A stretch of DNA of 64,000 nt from Arcobacter aquimarinus (GTDB lineage: Bacteria > Campylobacterota > Campylobacteria > Campylobacterales > Arcobacteraceae): NCBI RefSeq assembly GCF_013177635.1, contig NZ_CP030944.1:930001-994000 (forward strand), written 5' to 3'. Positions 55,421 to 63,578 of the stretch are shown piece by piece. The notes under the pieces were generated by a model that saw only the letters and a program-made list of their open reading frames with translations, was not told the DNA's origin and ran no database searches. A program made the translations under genes and the position numbers. Each line of letters opens with the position of its first letter. Position 1 is the first letter of the stretch.

Positions 55421-56179
55421 TTAAAAAAGTTCTATTTTATAACCTGTATTGTTTTGATTACTTATTAAATCTTTATGAACTTTATTTCTAAGTCTAAATA
55501 AAACTGATCTAAATGCAGCATAACCAGCTGGTTCATCTTGCCAAATTGCATATTCTAGTTGTTCTTGAGATACATTATGTCCTGGACTTTCACAAAGATA
55601 TTTTATAATTTTTAACTCTTTTGTGGTAAGTTTAACAGGTTCATCTCCATAATATAAAATCTCTTTTTCTTTGTCATATAAATAACCATACTTTAATTGA
55701 ATAGTTCTTGATTTTTGTTCATTGTTTAATTCTAATTGATGAATCAAGGTTTTGTTTACATTTTCAATAGCATTTAGTTTTAGATTTTTTTCATTATCCT
55801 CTTTTGCTTTACTAAGAGCAATTTCTATTGCAGCTTGAAGATTTGATTTTTTGTAGGGTTTTAAAATATACCCATAAGCAAAAGTTTCTGAAGCTTTTTT
55901 TATTGTTGCAATTTCAGAGTTTGCAGTTAAAAAAACTACAGGAATTTGAGGCATAGATACTTTAAGTTCTTTAGCAAGTTCAATTCCTGTTGTAGGACCT
56001 TTTAGATAAATATCCATTAAAATTAAATCAGGAATTACTCCACTTTCTAATATTCTCATTGTTTTACATTTATTAGGAGCTACTCCACAAGGTTCATATC
56101 CTAAATCAATTAAAGTCTCTTTTAAATTAAGAGCAATTATTGATTCATCTTCTACTATTAAAATTTTGATTTTAGCCAT
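55421..56179 (-). CDS. Response regulator with winged-helix output, probable regulator of phenol catabolism
   Basis: A 252-residue regulator. The receiver has VEDE (9-12), phosphoacceptor Asp56 in LILMDIYLKG, Thr in FLTANS and Lys in LKPYKKS. A helical linker (about 125-165) joins it to an OmpR-type winged helix (LTTKELKIIKYLCESPG, FRSVLFRLRNKVHK, GYKIELF). The receiver resembles those paired with HisKA_2 kinases, and such a kinase gene abuts its start. It lies between the SDR and the phenol hydroxylase operon, both of which have matching direct-repeat boxes. Confidence 0.85.
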   Translation of the reverse strand: MAKIKILIVEDESIIALNLKETLIDLGYEPCGVAPNKCKTMRILESGVIPDLILMDIYLKGPTTGIELAKELKVSMPQIPVVFLTANSEIATIKKASETFAYGYILKPYKKSNLQAAIEIALSKAKEDNEKNLKLNAIENVNKTLIHQLELNNEQKSRTIQLKYGYLYDKEKEILYYGDEPVKLTTKELKIIKYLCESPGHNVSQEQLEYAIWQDEPAGYAAFRSVLFRLRNKVHKDLISNQNNTGYKIELF

Positions 56180-57477
56180 TACTCTTCCTCATCTTTTGAA
56201 AATATAATATTACACTCTAAACCATTATTATTTTTAAATTCAATAGTTGCATCTAATTGATCTTCTACTATTGAGTGAATTAGTTGCATTCCTATAGATT
56301 CACTTTTATATAAACAATTTATGTCTTTTAAACCTTCACCGTTATCTCTAATTTTTACATAAATTTTATCATTCATTTTTTTTATATGAATACATAATAG
56401 ATTATCTCTATCCTCTTTAAAAGCATACTTTAAAGCATTTACACAAAGTTCATGTAAAACCATACCAATTTGAATACATCTATTTGTTGAAAAAATCAAC
56501 TTATCTATATGTAAATCAACTTTTAAATTAGTATTTTGAGAAATATATAACTCTTTTATATCTTGAACTAATCTTTTTATATAATCTTGTAAATTTATAT
56601 ATGCTAGATTTTCTCCTAAATATAAAAATTCATGAACTAAAGCCATTGTATTGATTCTACTTTTACTCTGTTTTAGTATGTATTTTACTTCATCATCTTC
56701 AGCACGTCTAAGTTGCATTGCTAGTAAAGAAGAGATAATTTCCATATTATTTTTAACTCTATGATGTATCTCTTTTAATAAAATCTCTTTTTCATCTAAA
56801 GATTTTTGAAGTTCTAAATTTATGTTTTTTATTTTCTTATTTATCTCATATCTTTGTGTTATATCTCTACCAAAAGCACAAATATATTCTTGCCCACCAT
56901 AAAAAAAACTATGTCCTGAAACTTCAACAGGGAAAGTTTCGCCATTTTTTCTTCTTTGAGTAGTTTCAAGTATCCAATTTGGAGTATTTTTTATTTTACT
57001 CATAACTTCAATAGCTGTTTGCCTATTAAATGTTGCATCCATTACTTCAAGATATTTACCGAGTAATTCATCTTTTTCATAGCCTAACATTTTACAAGCT
57101 GCATCATTTATATAAACAATTTTGGCTTCAATAGTAAACCAATAAATTCCATCAACAGAGTTATTTAAAGCGAATTCATAAGGAATAAGTCTTTCTTTAT
57201 CTTTGTCTTTTAATTCTTTATAAGATTTATCTATTCTTGAAATGACTTTTTGCATATGATTTAAAATAAAAAATAAAATTAAAACACTAAATATTAAAAA
57301 AAGAAACAAAAAATTCAATGTAGAACCTGAATTTTCACTTGTTTGTCCATAAGTAAAATAAATATTCAAAAATCTATCAAGAAAAATTATACCTATAACT
57401 CCCATTATCAAATAAAAAATGGAAAATTTTGCAGGTATATTTTTATTATTGAAAAAGTGCTTTTTCATTGAACTCAT
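56179..57477 (-). CDS. PAS-domain sensor histidine kinase (HisKA_2 type)
   Basis: A 432-residue membrane kinase. Two membrane segments (about 19-40 and 54-73) with only a short loop between them suggest that sensing is inside the membrane or in the cytosolic PAS domain (about 95-210; DGIYWFTIEAKIVYINDAACKMLGY). The HisKA_2 dimerisation motif LLKEIHHRVKNNMEI carries the phosphorylated His (238); the ATPase domain has LHELCVNALKYAF and IRDNGEGL. It shares one base with the regulator gene and is divergent from dmpK, so it probably senses phenol, an intermediate or redox state. Confidence 0.87.
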   Translation of the reverse strand: MSSMKKHFFNNKNIPAKFSIFYLIMGVIGIIFLDRFLNIYFTYGQTSENSGSTLNFLFLFLIFSVLILFFILNHMQKVISRIDKSYKELKDKDKERLIPYEFALNNSVDGIYWFTIEAKIVYINDAACKMLGYEKDELLGKYLEVMDATFNRQTAIEVMSKIKNTPNWILETTQRRKNGETFPVEVSGHSFFYGGQEYICAFGRDITQRYEINKKIKNINLELQKSLDEKEILLKEIHHRVKNNMEIISSLLAMQLRRAEDDEVKYILKQSKSRINTMALVHEFLYLGENLAYINLQDYIKRLVQDIKELYISQNTNLKVDLHIDKLIFSTNRCIQIGMVLHELCVNALKYAFKEDRDNLLCIHIKKMNDKIYVKIRDNGEGLKDINCLYKSESIGMQLIHSIVEDQLDATIEFKNNNGLECNIIFSKDEEE

Positions 57478-57533
57478 ATAGCATCCTTTTATATTTTGAA
57501 GTATTTTATCAAATTTTATTTTTTTTATGATTT

Positions 57534-57568
57534 TTTGCGAATAATTTGCGATTTTATTTACATAGTAT
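57534..57568 (+). promoter_or_regulatory. Direct-repeat box and -10 element of the phenol hydroxylase operon
   Basis: TTTGCGA (57534-57540), spacer ATAA, TTTGCGA (57545-57551), then 11 bp and TAGTAT (57563-57568) as -10. The repeats are identical and cover the -35 position. The site lies in the divergent gap between the kinase gene and dmpK. Confidence 0.65.
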
Positions 57569-57613
57569 TCTCTTGTTCTAAAGATTGAATGAGTAATTTA
57601 ATTAGGAGGTTTT

Positions 57614-57847
57614 ATGTATGAACTTATGCCAAATGAAAAAAAATTTGTACAAATCATTAACATAAAAGAGGGTGGATTTGTAGAATTTAATTTTGCAGTA
57701 GGTGAAGCAGTTATGAATGTTGAGTTACTTTTACCATACAGAGCTTTTATTGAGTTTTGTCAAAATAATAGAGTTTCATTTTTTACTAAAGAGCAAGAAA
57801 ATGAACTATTGATTGATAATAAAAATTGGAAATATGGATTAAATTAA
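57614..57847 (+). CDS. dmpK: Phenol hydroxylase assembly protein DmpK
   Basis: A 77-residue protein of the phenol hydroxylase subunit family (P0), which in Pseudomonas helps assemble the iron-containing oxygenase and is not part of the final enzyme. Characteristic is FVQIINIKEGGFVEFNFAVGEA followed by ELLLPYRAFIEFCQNNRV. First gene of the dmpKLMNOP operon, with AGGAGG before its ATG. Confidence 0.88.
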   Translation: MYELMPNEKKFVQIINIKEGGFVEFNFAVGEAVMNVELLLPYRAFIEFCQNNRVSFFTKEQENELLIDNKNWKYGLN

Positions 57848-57862
57848 GTTTAAGGAAGAAAT

Positions 57863-58855
57863 ATGGAATTAAATATCGCAAGTATTGAAATAGAACCAAA
57901 AAGACATACTTTTGGGCATGTTGCAAAAAGATTAGGTGAAGATAGACCTGCTTCAAGATATGAAGAAGCTATGTATGATGCACAACCAACAGAAAATTTT
58001 CATTACAGACCTCAATGGGAACCAGAATTTGAAATCTATGATAAGAATAGAACAAAAATCAAAATGAATGATTGGTATGATTTGTTGGATCCTAGAAAGT
58101 TTCACTATATGTCTTATGTATCAACAAGAGCTTCTCAAAATGCAGCAAATGAGCAAAGTTTTGAATTTGTTGAAAAAAGAGGTTTAGTTAATTTTATCAA
58201 AAAAGATAATTTGAAAAAAGTTTTTGATTTCTTAACACCTTTAAGACATTATGAGTATGGTGCTAATATGAATAATCTAGCAATTGTAGATAGAGTTTAT
58301 GGAACAGCTATGATGAGTGCTTGTCTATTTCAAGCAGAAGATAGATTAGGTATGGCTCAACATATTACAAAAATAATTTTATTACTTTGTGATAATGATG
58401 TCTCAAAACTAGATGCTGGAAAAGATGCTTGGTTAAACTGCCCTAATTGGCAAGGTTTAAGAAAGGCAGTTGAAGATTCTTTTGTTGAGAAAGATCCTAT
58501 TAGATTGTTTATAAAGCAAAACTTAGTATTTGATGGATTTGTTATTCCCTTGATGATAAATGAATTCTCAAAAGAGATGGCAAAAAATGAAGAAATGACT
58601 ATTTCAATGTTGACTGAATTTATTGTTTCTTGGTTTGAAGAAACTATTAAGTGGATTGATAGTGTTGTAAAAGTTATGGCAAATGAATCAAATGAAAATA
58701 AAGAGTTATTAACTTCTTGGATTAAAGAGGATATAGAAATAATGGAAAATACAATGGAAACTTTAGTGTCTTTTTCGAATAATCCAAAAGAATTGATATC
58801 AACTGCGAAATTTGATTTAGTACAAAGATTAGATAAATGTGGAATAAGTTTATAA
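57863..58855 (+). CDS. dmpL: Phenol hydroxylase P1, oxygenase beta subunit
   Basis: Small (beta) subunit of the oxygenase of the soluble diiron monooxygenase, 330 residues, ferritin-like helical fold without iron ligands. Family features are NFHYRPQWEPEFEIYD at the N-terminus, DPRKFHYMSYVSTRASQNAANEQ and FLTPLRHYEYGANMNN. Together with DmpN and DmpO it forms the hydroxylase that turns phenol into catechol. Confidence 0.92.
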   Translation: MELNIASIEIEPKRHTFGHVAKRLGEDRPASRYEEAMYDAQPTENFHYRPQWEPEFEIYDKNRTKIKMNDWYDLLDPRKFHYMSYVSTRASQNAANEQSFEFVEKRGLVNFIKKDNLKKVFDFLTPLRHYEYGANMNNLAIVDRVYGTAMMSACLFQAEDRLGMAQHITKIILLLCDNDVSKLDAGKDAWLNCPNWQGLRKAVEDSFVEKDPIRLFIKQNLVFDGFVIPLMINEFSKEMAKNEEMTISMLTEFIVSWFEETIKWIDSVVKVMANESNENKELLTSWIKEDIEIMENTMETLVSFSNNPKELISTAKFDLVQRLDKCGISL

Positions 58856-58874
58856 ATTAAAAAAAGGTGAATAT

Positions 58875-59150
58875 ATGTCAGCGAGTATAGCATTATTATG
58901 TCTTCAAGCAACGGAAGATGGTAGAACTATTGCAGAAGCAATAAAAGAAGACAATGAAGGAGTAGTAATTACAAATAAACCAGCAATGATTCAAATTGAA
59001 CGAGCTGAAAAAATTACTGTGAAAGCATCAACTGTAAGTGAGAAATTGGGACGAAGTTGGGATCCTGAAGAGTTACAATTAGTGCTTATTTCTTTAGGTG
59101 GTCAAATAGAAGAAACAGATGATGAATTTGTTGTGTACTGGAATAATTAA
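58875..59150 (+). CDS. dmpM: Phenol hydroxylase P2, MmoB/DmpM effector protein
   Basis: Small cofactor-free regulatory protein (91 residues) that binds the oxygenase and tunes its diiron site. The pattern VVITNKPAMIQIERAEKITV and LGRSWDPEELQLVLISLGG is characteristic of MmoB/DmpM proteins. Position between dmpL and dmpN is the canonical order. Confidence 0.92.
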   Translation: MSASIALLCLQATEDGRTIAEAIKEDNEGVVITNKPAMIQIERAEKITVKASTVSEKLGRSWDPEELQLVLISLGGQIEETDDEFVVYWNN

Positions 59151-59181
59151 TAAATAATTTACATAGATAAAGGAAAATATT

Positions 59182-60696
59182 ATGAGTGTAGAGCCTAGAA
59201 AAAAAAGATTAAATAAAAAAGACGCATATAAATATATGACAAGACTTGGTTGGAATCCAACTTATCAAAAAGAAGAAGATGTTTTTCCTTTTTTAGAAAT
59301 GGAAGGATTAAAAATCCATGATTGGGAAGCTTGGGAAGATCCATTTAGAATGACTATGGATTCTTATTGGAAATTACAAGCTGAAAAAGATAAAAAACTT
59401 TATTCAATTATTGATGCATTTGCACAAAACAATGCACAAAAAAATATTTCTGATGCTAGATATGTAAATGCATTAAAACTATTTTTAACAGGTGTAACAC
59501 CACTTGAATATAAAGTTGTTCAAGGTTTTTCTCACGCAGCACGTGCTTTTAGAGGCGAAGGTGCTTCAATTGCTTGTCAAATGCAAGCTATTGATGAGTT
59601 AAGACATTTCCAAACTCAAGTTCATACTATGAGTCATTATAATAAATATTTTGATGGTTTTCATGATTATAGCACTATGCATGATAGAATTTGGTATTTA
59701 TCTGTTCCAAAATCATTTGGTGATGATGCAAGTACAGCTGGTCCTTTTGAGTATTTAACAGCTATCTCATTCTCTTTTGAGTTTGTTTTAACAAGTCTGT
59801 TATTTGTGCCATTTATGAGTGGAGCTGCATATAATGGAGATATGGCAACTGTTACATTTGGGTTCTCTGCTCAAAGTGATGAATCAAGACATATGACACT
59901 TGGACTTTCTGCTATTAAATTTATGTTAGAACAAGATGCTCAAAATGTACCAATTGTTCAAAAATGGATGGATAAATGGTTATGGAGAGGTTATAGAATG
60001 TTAGGTCTTGTAGCAATGATGATGGATTATATGTTACCTAACTCTCCAACTTCATGGGGTGAAGCAGTTGAGTTATATATCGAACAAAACTGTATGGCAC
60101 TTTATAAAGATTTAGAAAAATATGGAATTAAAGTTCCAGAAAAATTAATTAATACAATTGTTGCAGAAAAAGGACATTTATCTCATCAAGTATGGAATAT
60201 TTTTTATAATCATACAAATGCAGCGGCTTTCCATACTTGGATGCCAGATGAGAATAAAATGAATTGGTTAAGTGAAAAATATCCAGATACTTTTGATAAA
60301 TATTATAGACCAATGTTTGAAAGATATATAGAATTAGAGAAAAAAGGTGAAAGATTTTATTCAGAAGTTTTACCTTTAGTTTGTCAAACTTGTCAAATTC
60401 CATTAGGATTTACAGATATTGAAGGTGGAAATCCTCACGTTTATACACATAAAACTTCAGAGTTTAATGGAGAGATTTTCCATACTTGTTCAGATGGTTG
60501 TAAAGAGATATTTGATGCACAGCCTGAAAAATATATTCAAGCTTGGTTACCTCCTCATCAAATTTTCCAAGGAAACTGTGGAGGAGCAACTATCCCAGAA
60601 GTTTTAAAATGGTATAAAATAGAACATGGTGTTGATAATATGGATTATGTAGGTTCACCTGATGAAGCTATGTGGAATAAATTAAAAAATAAATAA
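59182..60696 (+). CDS. dmpN: Phenol hydroxylase P3, oxygenase alpha subunit
   Basis: Catalytic subunit with the diiron centre that inserts oxygen into the aromatic ring, 504 residues. The ligands can be read as Glu109 (PLEYKVV), Glu139 and His142 (IDELRH), Glu200 (FSFEFVL), and Glu234 and His237 (SDESRH), with the expected spacings. The C-terminus (about 390-450) carries the YHS zinc-binding domain (CQTCQIPLGF, FHTCSDGCKEIF) of phenol hydroxylases. The gene is as AT-rich as its surroundings, so if it was acquired by transfer its composition does not show it. Confidence 0.95.
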   Translation: MSVEPRKKRLNKKDAYKYMTRLGWNPTYQKEEDVFPFLEMEGLKIHDWEAWEDPFRMTMDSYWKLQAEKDKKLYSIIDAFAQNNAQKNISDARYVNALKLFLTGVTPLEYKVVQGFSHAARAFRGEGASIACQMQAIDELRHFQTQVHTMSHYNKYFDGFHDYSTMHDRIWYLSVPKSFGDDASTAGPFEYLTAISFSFEFVLTSLLFVPFMSGAAYNGDMATVTFGFSAQSDESRHMTLGLSAIKFMLEQDAQNVPIVQKWMDKWLWRGYRMLGLVAMMMDYMLPNSPTSWGEAVELYIEQNCMALYKDLEKYGIKVPEKLINTIVAEKGHLSHQVWNIFYNHTNAAAFHTWMPDENKMNWLSEKYPDTFDKYYRPMFERYIELEKKGERFYSEVLPLVCQTCQIPLGFTDIEGGNPHVYTHKTSEFNGEIFHTCSDGCKEIFDAQPEKYIQAWLPPHQIFQGNCGGATIPEVLKWYKIEHGVDNMDYVGSPDEAMWNKLKNK

Positions 60697-60708
60697 TAAG
60701 GAGAAAAA

Positions 60709-61068
60709 ATGGCAACTCAATCAATTGGAGAATATCCAATCATAATGAAAGATAGTTTAGATAAATTTCATGGAAATCAATTAGTATTTATTTATTGGTA
60801 TGGACATAGAGTTGTTTGCTCTCCTAGAGCATTTCCTCTTCCTCCTGATATGCCTTTTGGTGCATTAGTATCAGATATTATTCCATTATGTTATAAAGTT
60901 GAACCTGATTTTAAAGATTTAGATTTTGATAAAACAGAAGTTATTTGGGAAATAGATGGAAAAGTAGTAGTTCCTGATTTTTCTAAAAGTTTAAAAGAAA
61001 ATGGTGTTGGACATAAATCATTTATTACTTTTATAACACCAAGTTTAACAGGAAAAGTAGGAGCATAA
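60709..61068 (+). CDS. dmpO: Phenol hydroxylase P4, oxygenase gamma subunit
   Basis: Third oxygenase subunit, 119 residues. Typical blocks are KDSLDKFHGNQLVFIYWYGH, CSPRAFPLPPDMPFGALVSDIIP and the C-terminal HKSFITFITPSL. It follows dmpN by 12 bp, and the dmpP ATG comes directly after its stop codon. Confidence 0.92.
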   Translation: MATQSIGEYPIIMKDSLDKFHGNQLVFIYWYGHRVVCSPRAFPLPPDMPFGALVSDIIPLCYKVEPDFKDLDFDKTEVIWEIDGKVVVPDFSKSLKENGVGHKSFITFITPSLTGKVGA

Positions 61069-62127
61069 ATGGCTTGTAAATTAGAGATAGAACCAACAGG
61101 TGATATAGTAGAAGTTCAAGAAGGACAAACCCTTCTTGATGCTGCTTTAAGACAAGGTGTTTATCTTCCTCATGCTTGTAATCATGGACTTTGTGGAACT
61201 TGTAAAGTAGAAGTTTTAGAAGGTGAGGTTGATTTAGGTGATGCTTCATATTTTGCTTTAATGGAGAGTGAGAGAGAAGATGGATATTGTTTAGCTTGTA
61301 CAGCAACAGTAGTTGATGATGTTGTGATTGAAGCAGATATTGATGTGGACGTAGATGCTCGAAATATACCTATAAAAGATATTTGGGGAACAGTTATAAA
61401 AAGAGAGATGTTAACTCCAAGAATTTTAGGACTTTGGATTGAACTTGATGAAGAATTGGATTTTCAAGCAGGACAATATATAAATTATCATGTTCCAGGA
61501 TTTGATGAACCAAGAGCATTTTCACTAGCAAATCAACCAAGTACTGGAAAAATAATAGAGTTAAATATTGGGCTTATTCCAGATGGTGAAGCAACTCCTT
61601 GGATTCATCAAAATGTAAAAGTTGGTGATAGAAGAAAAATAACAGGACCTTTTGGAAGATTTTTTGTAAAAAGAAGTGCAAATAAACCAATGATATTTTT
61701 TGCAGGTGGTTCTGGACTTTCAAGTCCAAAATCTATGATTTTAGATGAGTTAGAAAATGGATGTACTTTACCAATTACACTTTTTCATGGAGCAAGAAAT
61801 GAAGAAGAGTTATATTATGCAGATATGTTCAGAGATTTAGAAAAGAAATATGATAATTTTAAGTATATTCCTGTTTTATCAAATAATGAAAATCCTGCAT
61901 GGAGCGGTGAAGTAGGTTTTACAAATGATGTAGCTAAAAAACTTTATAACAATCAATTTGCAGGAAATAAAGCATATTTATGTGGACCTCCTATGATGAG
62001 TGAAGCTTGTATTACAGCACTTATGCAAGGAAGATTATTTGAAAAAGAGATACACACTGAGAAATTTTTCTCAAAAGCTGACTTGTATAGTGATAAAATA
62101 AAAAGTCCACTTTTTAAATCTATCTAA
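61069..62127 (+). CDS. dmpP: Phenol hydroxylase P5, NADH:ferredoxin-type reductase
   Basis: Electron-transfer component that passes electrons from NADH through FAD and a 2Fe-2S cluster to the oxygenase. The N-terminal plant-type ferredoxin domain has Cys37, Cys42, Cys45 and Cys77 (CNHGLCGTCK, LACTA). The FAD domain has the RAFSLAN motif, and the NAD domain has FFAGGSGLSSPKSM and YLCGPPMM. Full length of 352 residues. Last gene of the operon; a strong terminator follows. Confidence 0.94.
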   Translation: MACKLEIEPTGDIVEVQEGQTLLDAALRQGVYLPHACNHGLCGTCKVEVLEGEVDLGDASYFALMESEREDGYCLACTATVVDDVVIEADIDVDVDARNIPIKDIWGTVIKREMLTPRILGLWIELDEELDFQAGQYINYHVPGFDEPRAFSLANQPSTGKIIELNIGLIPDGEATPWIHQNVKVGDRRKITGPFGRFFVKRSANKPMIFFAGGSGLSSPKSMILDELENGCTLPITLFHGARNEEELYYADMFRDLEKKYDNFKYIPVLSNNENPAWSGEVGFTNDVAKKLYNNQFAGNKAYLCGPPMMSEACITALMQGRLFEKEIHTEKFFSKADLYSDKIKSPLFKSI

Positions 62128-62160
62128 AAAGATACAACTTTATGGTTGTATCTTTTTTTA
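62126..62160 (+). terminator. Intrinsic terminator after dmpP
   Basis: A 13-bp perfect stem AAAAAGATACAAC (62126-62138) / GTTGTATCTTTTT (62145-62157) with a 6-base loop and a T-run. It begins at the dmpP stop codon and separates the phenol hydroxylase operon from the permease gene. Confidence 0.85.
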
Positions 62161-62175
62161 TTTTAAAGGATTATC

Positions 62176-62982
62176 ATGTTAGATATTCAAACAATTATTT
62201 ATTTTTTAGCTTTAGGTTCATTTGTTGGGGTAGTTTCAGGACTTTTTGGAATAGGTGGTGGTGGAATTATAGTTCCAGTATTAACAGCTATGTTTTTAGT
62301 AAATAATACAATAGATGAAAATAGCGTTGTTCATTTAGCTTTAGGAACTTCAATGGCTATTATAATTATTACTTCAATTTCAAGTATTAAAGCTCAACAA
62401 AAGAAAAAAGCAATAGTTTGGGATGTTGTTAAAATGATGCTTCCAGGTATTATTATAGGAACTTTTCTAGCTACATTTATAGCTTCAAAATTAGACTCAT
62501 TTTATTTATCTATAATTTTTGCTTGTTTTATGTTTTATTCTGCAATTATGATGTTTACAGGGAAAAAGCCAAAACCAGAAAATAAGATTTTTACAGCAAA
62601 AACACATATCTTTTCAGGTGGAGCTATTGGGGCTTTATCTTCTCTTGTTTCTATTGGTGGAGGAATAATGAGTGTTCCTTATTTATTGATTCAAAATATA
62701 GATATCAAAAAAGCAATTGCAACATCTTCAGCTATTGGTTTACCAATAGCTGTTTGTGGAACTTTAGGTTATATAATAAACGGTTGGAGTCATACTTCAA
62801 TGGAAACTTATACTTTAGGTTTTGTTTCAATTCCTGCACTTATTTGCGTTGCAAGTGCAAGTTATTTAACAGCTCCAATTGGGGTTATGTTAGTTCATAA
62901 AATAAATGTGGACTTGATGAAAAAATTATTCTCTTTAATACCTTTAATTCTTAGTATAAAAATGATTTACTCGTTGATATGA
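62176..62982 (+). CDS. TauE/SafE family membrane permease
   Basis: A 268-residue inner-membrane protein with about eight hydrophobic segments in two homologous halves, each starting with a Gly-rich motif (GLFGIGGGGIIVPVL and VSIGGGIMSVPYLL), as in TauE/SafE sulfite/organosulfonate exporters. Members also move other organic anions. Its place between dmpP and the ferredoxin gene suggests transport of an aromatic acid or pathway product, but this is inference. ATG with AAAGGA; the dmp terminator lies just upstream. Confidence 0.82.
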   Translation: MLDIQTIIYFLALGSFVGVVSGLFGIGGGGIIVPVLTAMFLVNNTIDENSVVHLALGTSMAIIIITSISSIKAQQKKKAIVWDVVKMMLPGIIIGTFLATFIASKLDSFYLSIIFACFMFYSAIMMFTGKKPKPENKIFTAKTHIFSGGAIGALSSLVSIGGGIMSVPYLLIQNIDIKKAIATSSAIGLPIAVCGTLGYIINGWSHTSMETYTLGFVSIPALICVASASYLTAPIGVMLVHKINVDLMKKLFSLIPLILSIKMIYSLI

Positions 62983-63002
62983 AGTTATTTCTTCATATCG
63001 AC
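62973..63002 (+). terminator. Hairpin at the end of the permease gene
   Basis: Stem GTTGATATGAAG (62973-62984) / CTTCATATCGAC (62991-63002) with one G-T wobble and loop TTATTT; the stop codon is in the left arm. It is followed by an A-run, not T, on this strand, so termination efficiency is uncertain. Confidence 0.45.
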
Positions 63003-63129
63003 AAAAAAACTCCTTTGATTTTATTCTCTTCGTATTTTTATACTCTACTTTTATAAATAAAACCAACGGAATTATCGAGCTTATAGAACTTCTAAAAGAA
63101 AAAAACAAAAAAATTTAGAAAAAGAGATA

Positions 63130-63164
63130 ATCGCGATTTTTATGCGAATTATTTAAAGTATAGT
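63130..63164 (+). promoter_or_regulatory. Direct-repeat box and -10 element of the ferredoxin/catechol dioxygenase genes
   Basis: ATCGCGA (63130-63136), spacer TTTT, TATGCGA (63141-63147), then 11 bp and TATAGT (63159-63164) as -10. The same design as before dmpK and the SDR gene. The start codon of the ferredoxin gene is 85 bp further on, leaving a fairly long leader. Confidence 0.6.
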
Positions 63165-63249
63165 TCACATAGTTAAAAGGCAACTTTTACTTTTAATGAA
63201 AGGTATAGACGTTTTGTTTATATTTTAAATTCAAAAAAAAAGGATATTT

Positions 63250-63558
63250 GTGAAACATAATATCTTAGTTAAAAACAAAGAAAAACAAAGAGCTTGTACT
63301 CAAGATAAACATCTTATGGCTTCTTTATCTACTTGTACTGATTTGGTTCCAAGAGGGTGTCATAATGGTGCATGTGGTGTTTGTAAAATATTGGTTCATA
63401 GTGGTGATTTTGAAAAACTAAAAATGAATCGAAAACATATAACAGAAGAGGAAGAGAGTTCAAATATAGTTTTAGCTTGTAGAACTTTTCCAAAAAGTGA
63501 TATGGAAATAGAGTTTATAGGAAAACCAAAATCAGAGCTTTATACGCTTGGAAATTAA
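63250..63558 (+). CDS. dmpQ: 2Fe-2S ferredoxin, DmpQ/XylT type
   Basis: A 102-residue plant-type ferredoxin with cluster ligands Cys37, Cys42, Cys45 (GCHNGACGVCK) and Cys77 (LACRTF). In Pseudomonas, XylT/DmpQ ferredoxins reactivate catechol 2,3-dioxygenase by reducing its oxidised iron, and the gene always lies next to the dioxygenase gene, as here. It starts with GTG after AAAAAAAGGAT. Confidence 0.88.
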   Translation: MKHNILVKNKEKQRACTQDKHLMASLSTCTDLVPRGCHNGACGVCKILVHSGDFEKLKMNRKHITEEEESSNIVLACRTFPKSDMEIEFIGKPKSELYTLGN

Positions 63559-63578
63559 TTTATAACAAAGGAATTAAA

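Noticed and set aside
57478-57613. Sigma-54 promoter for dmpK, as in Pseudomonas
   Set aside because: No GG-N10-GC type -24/-12 element is seen; the direct-repeat box with a -10 hexamer explains the region better.
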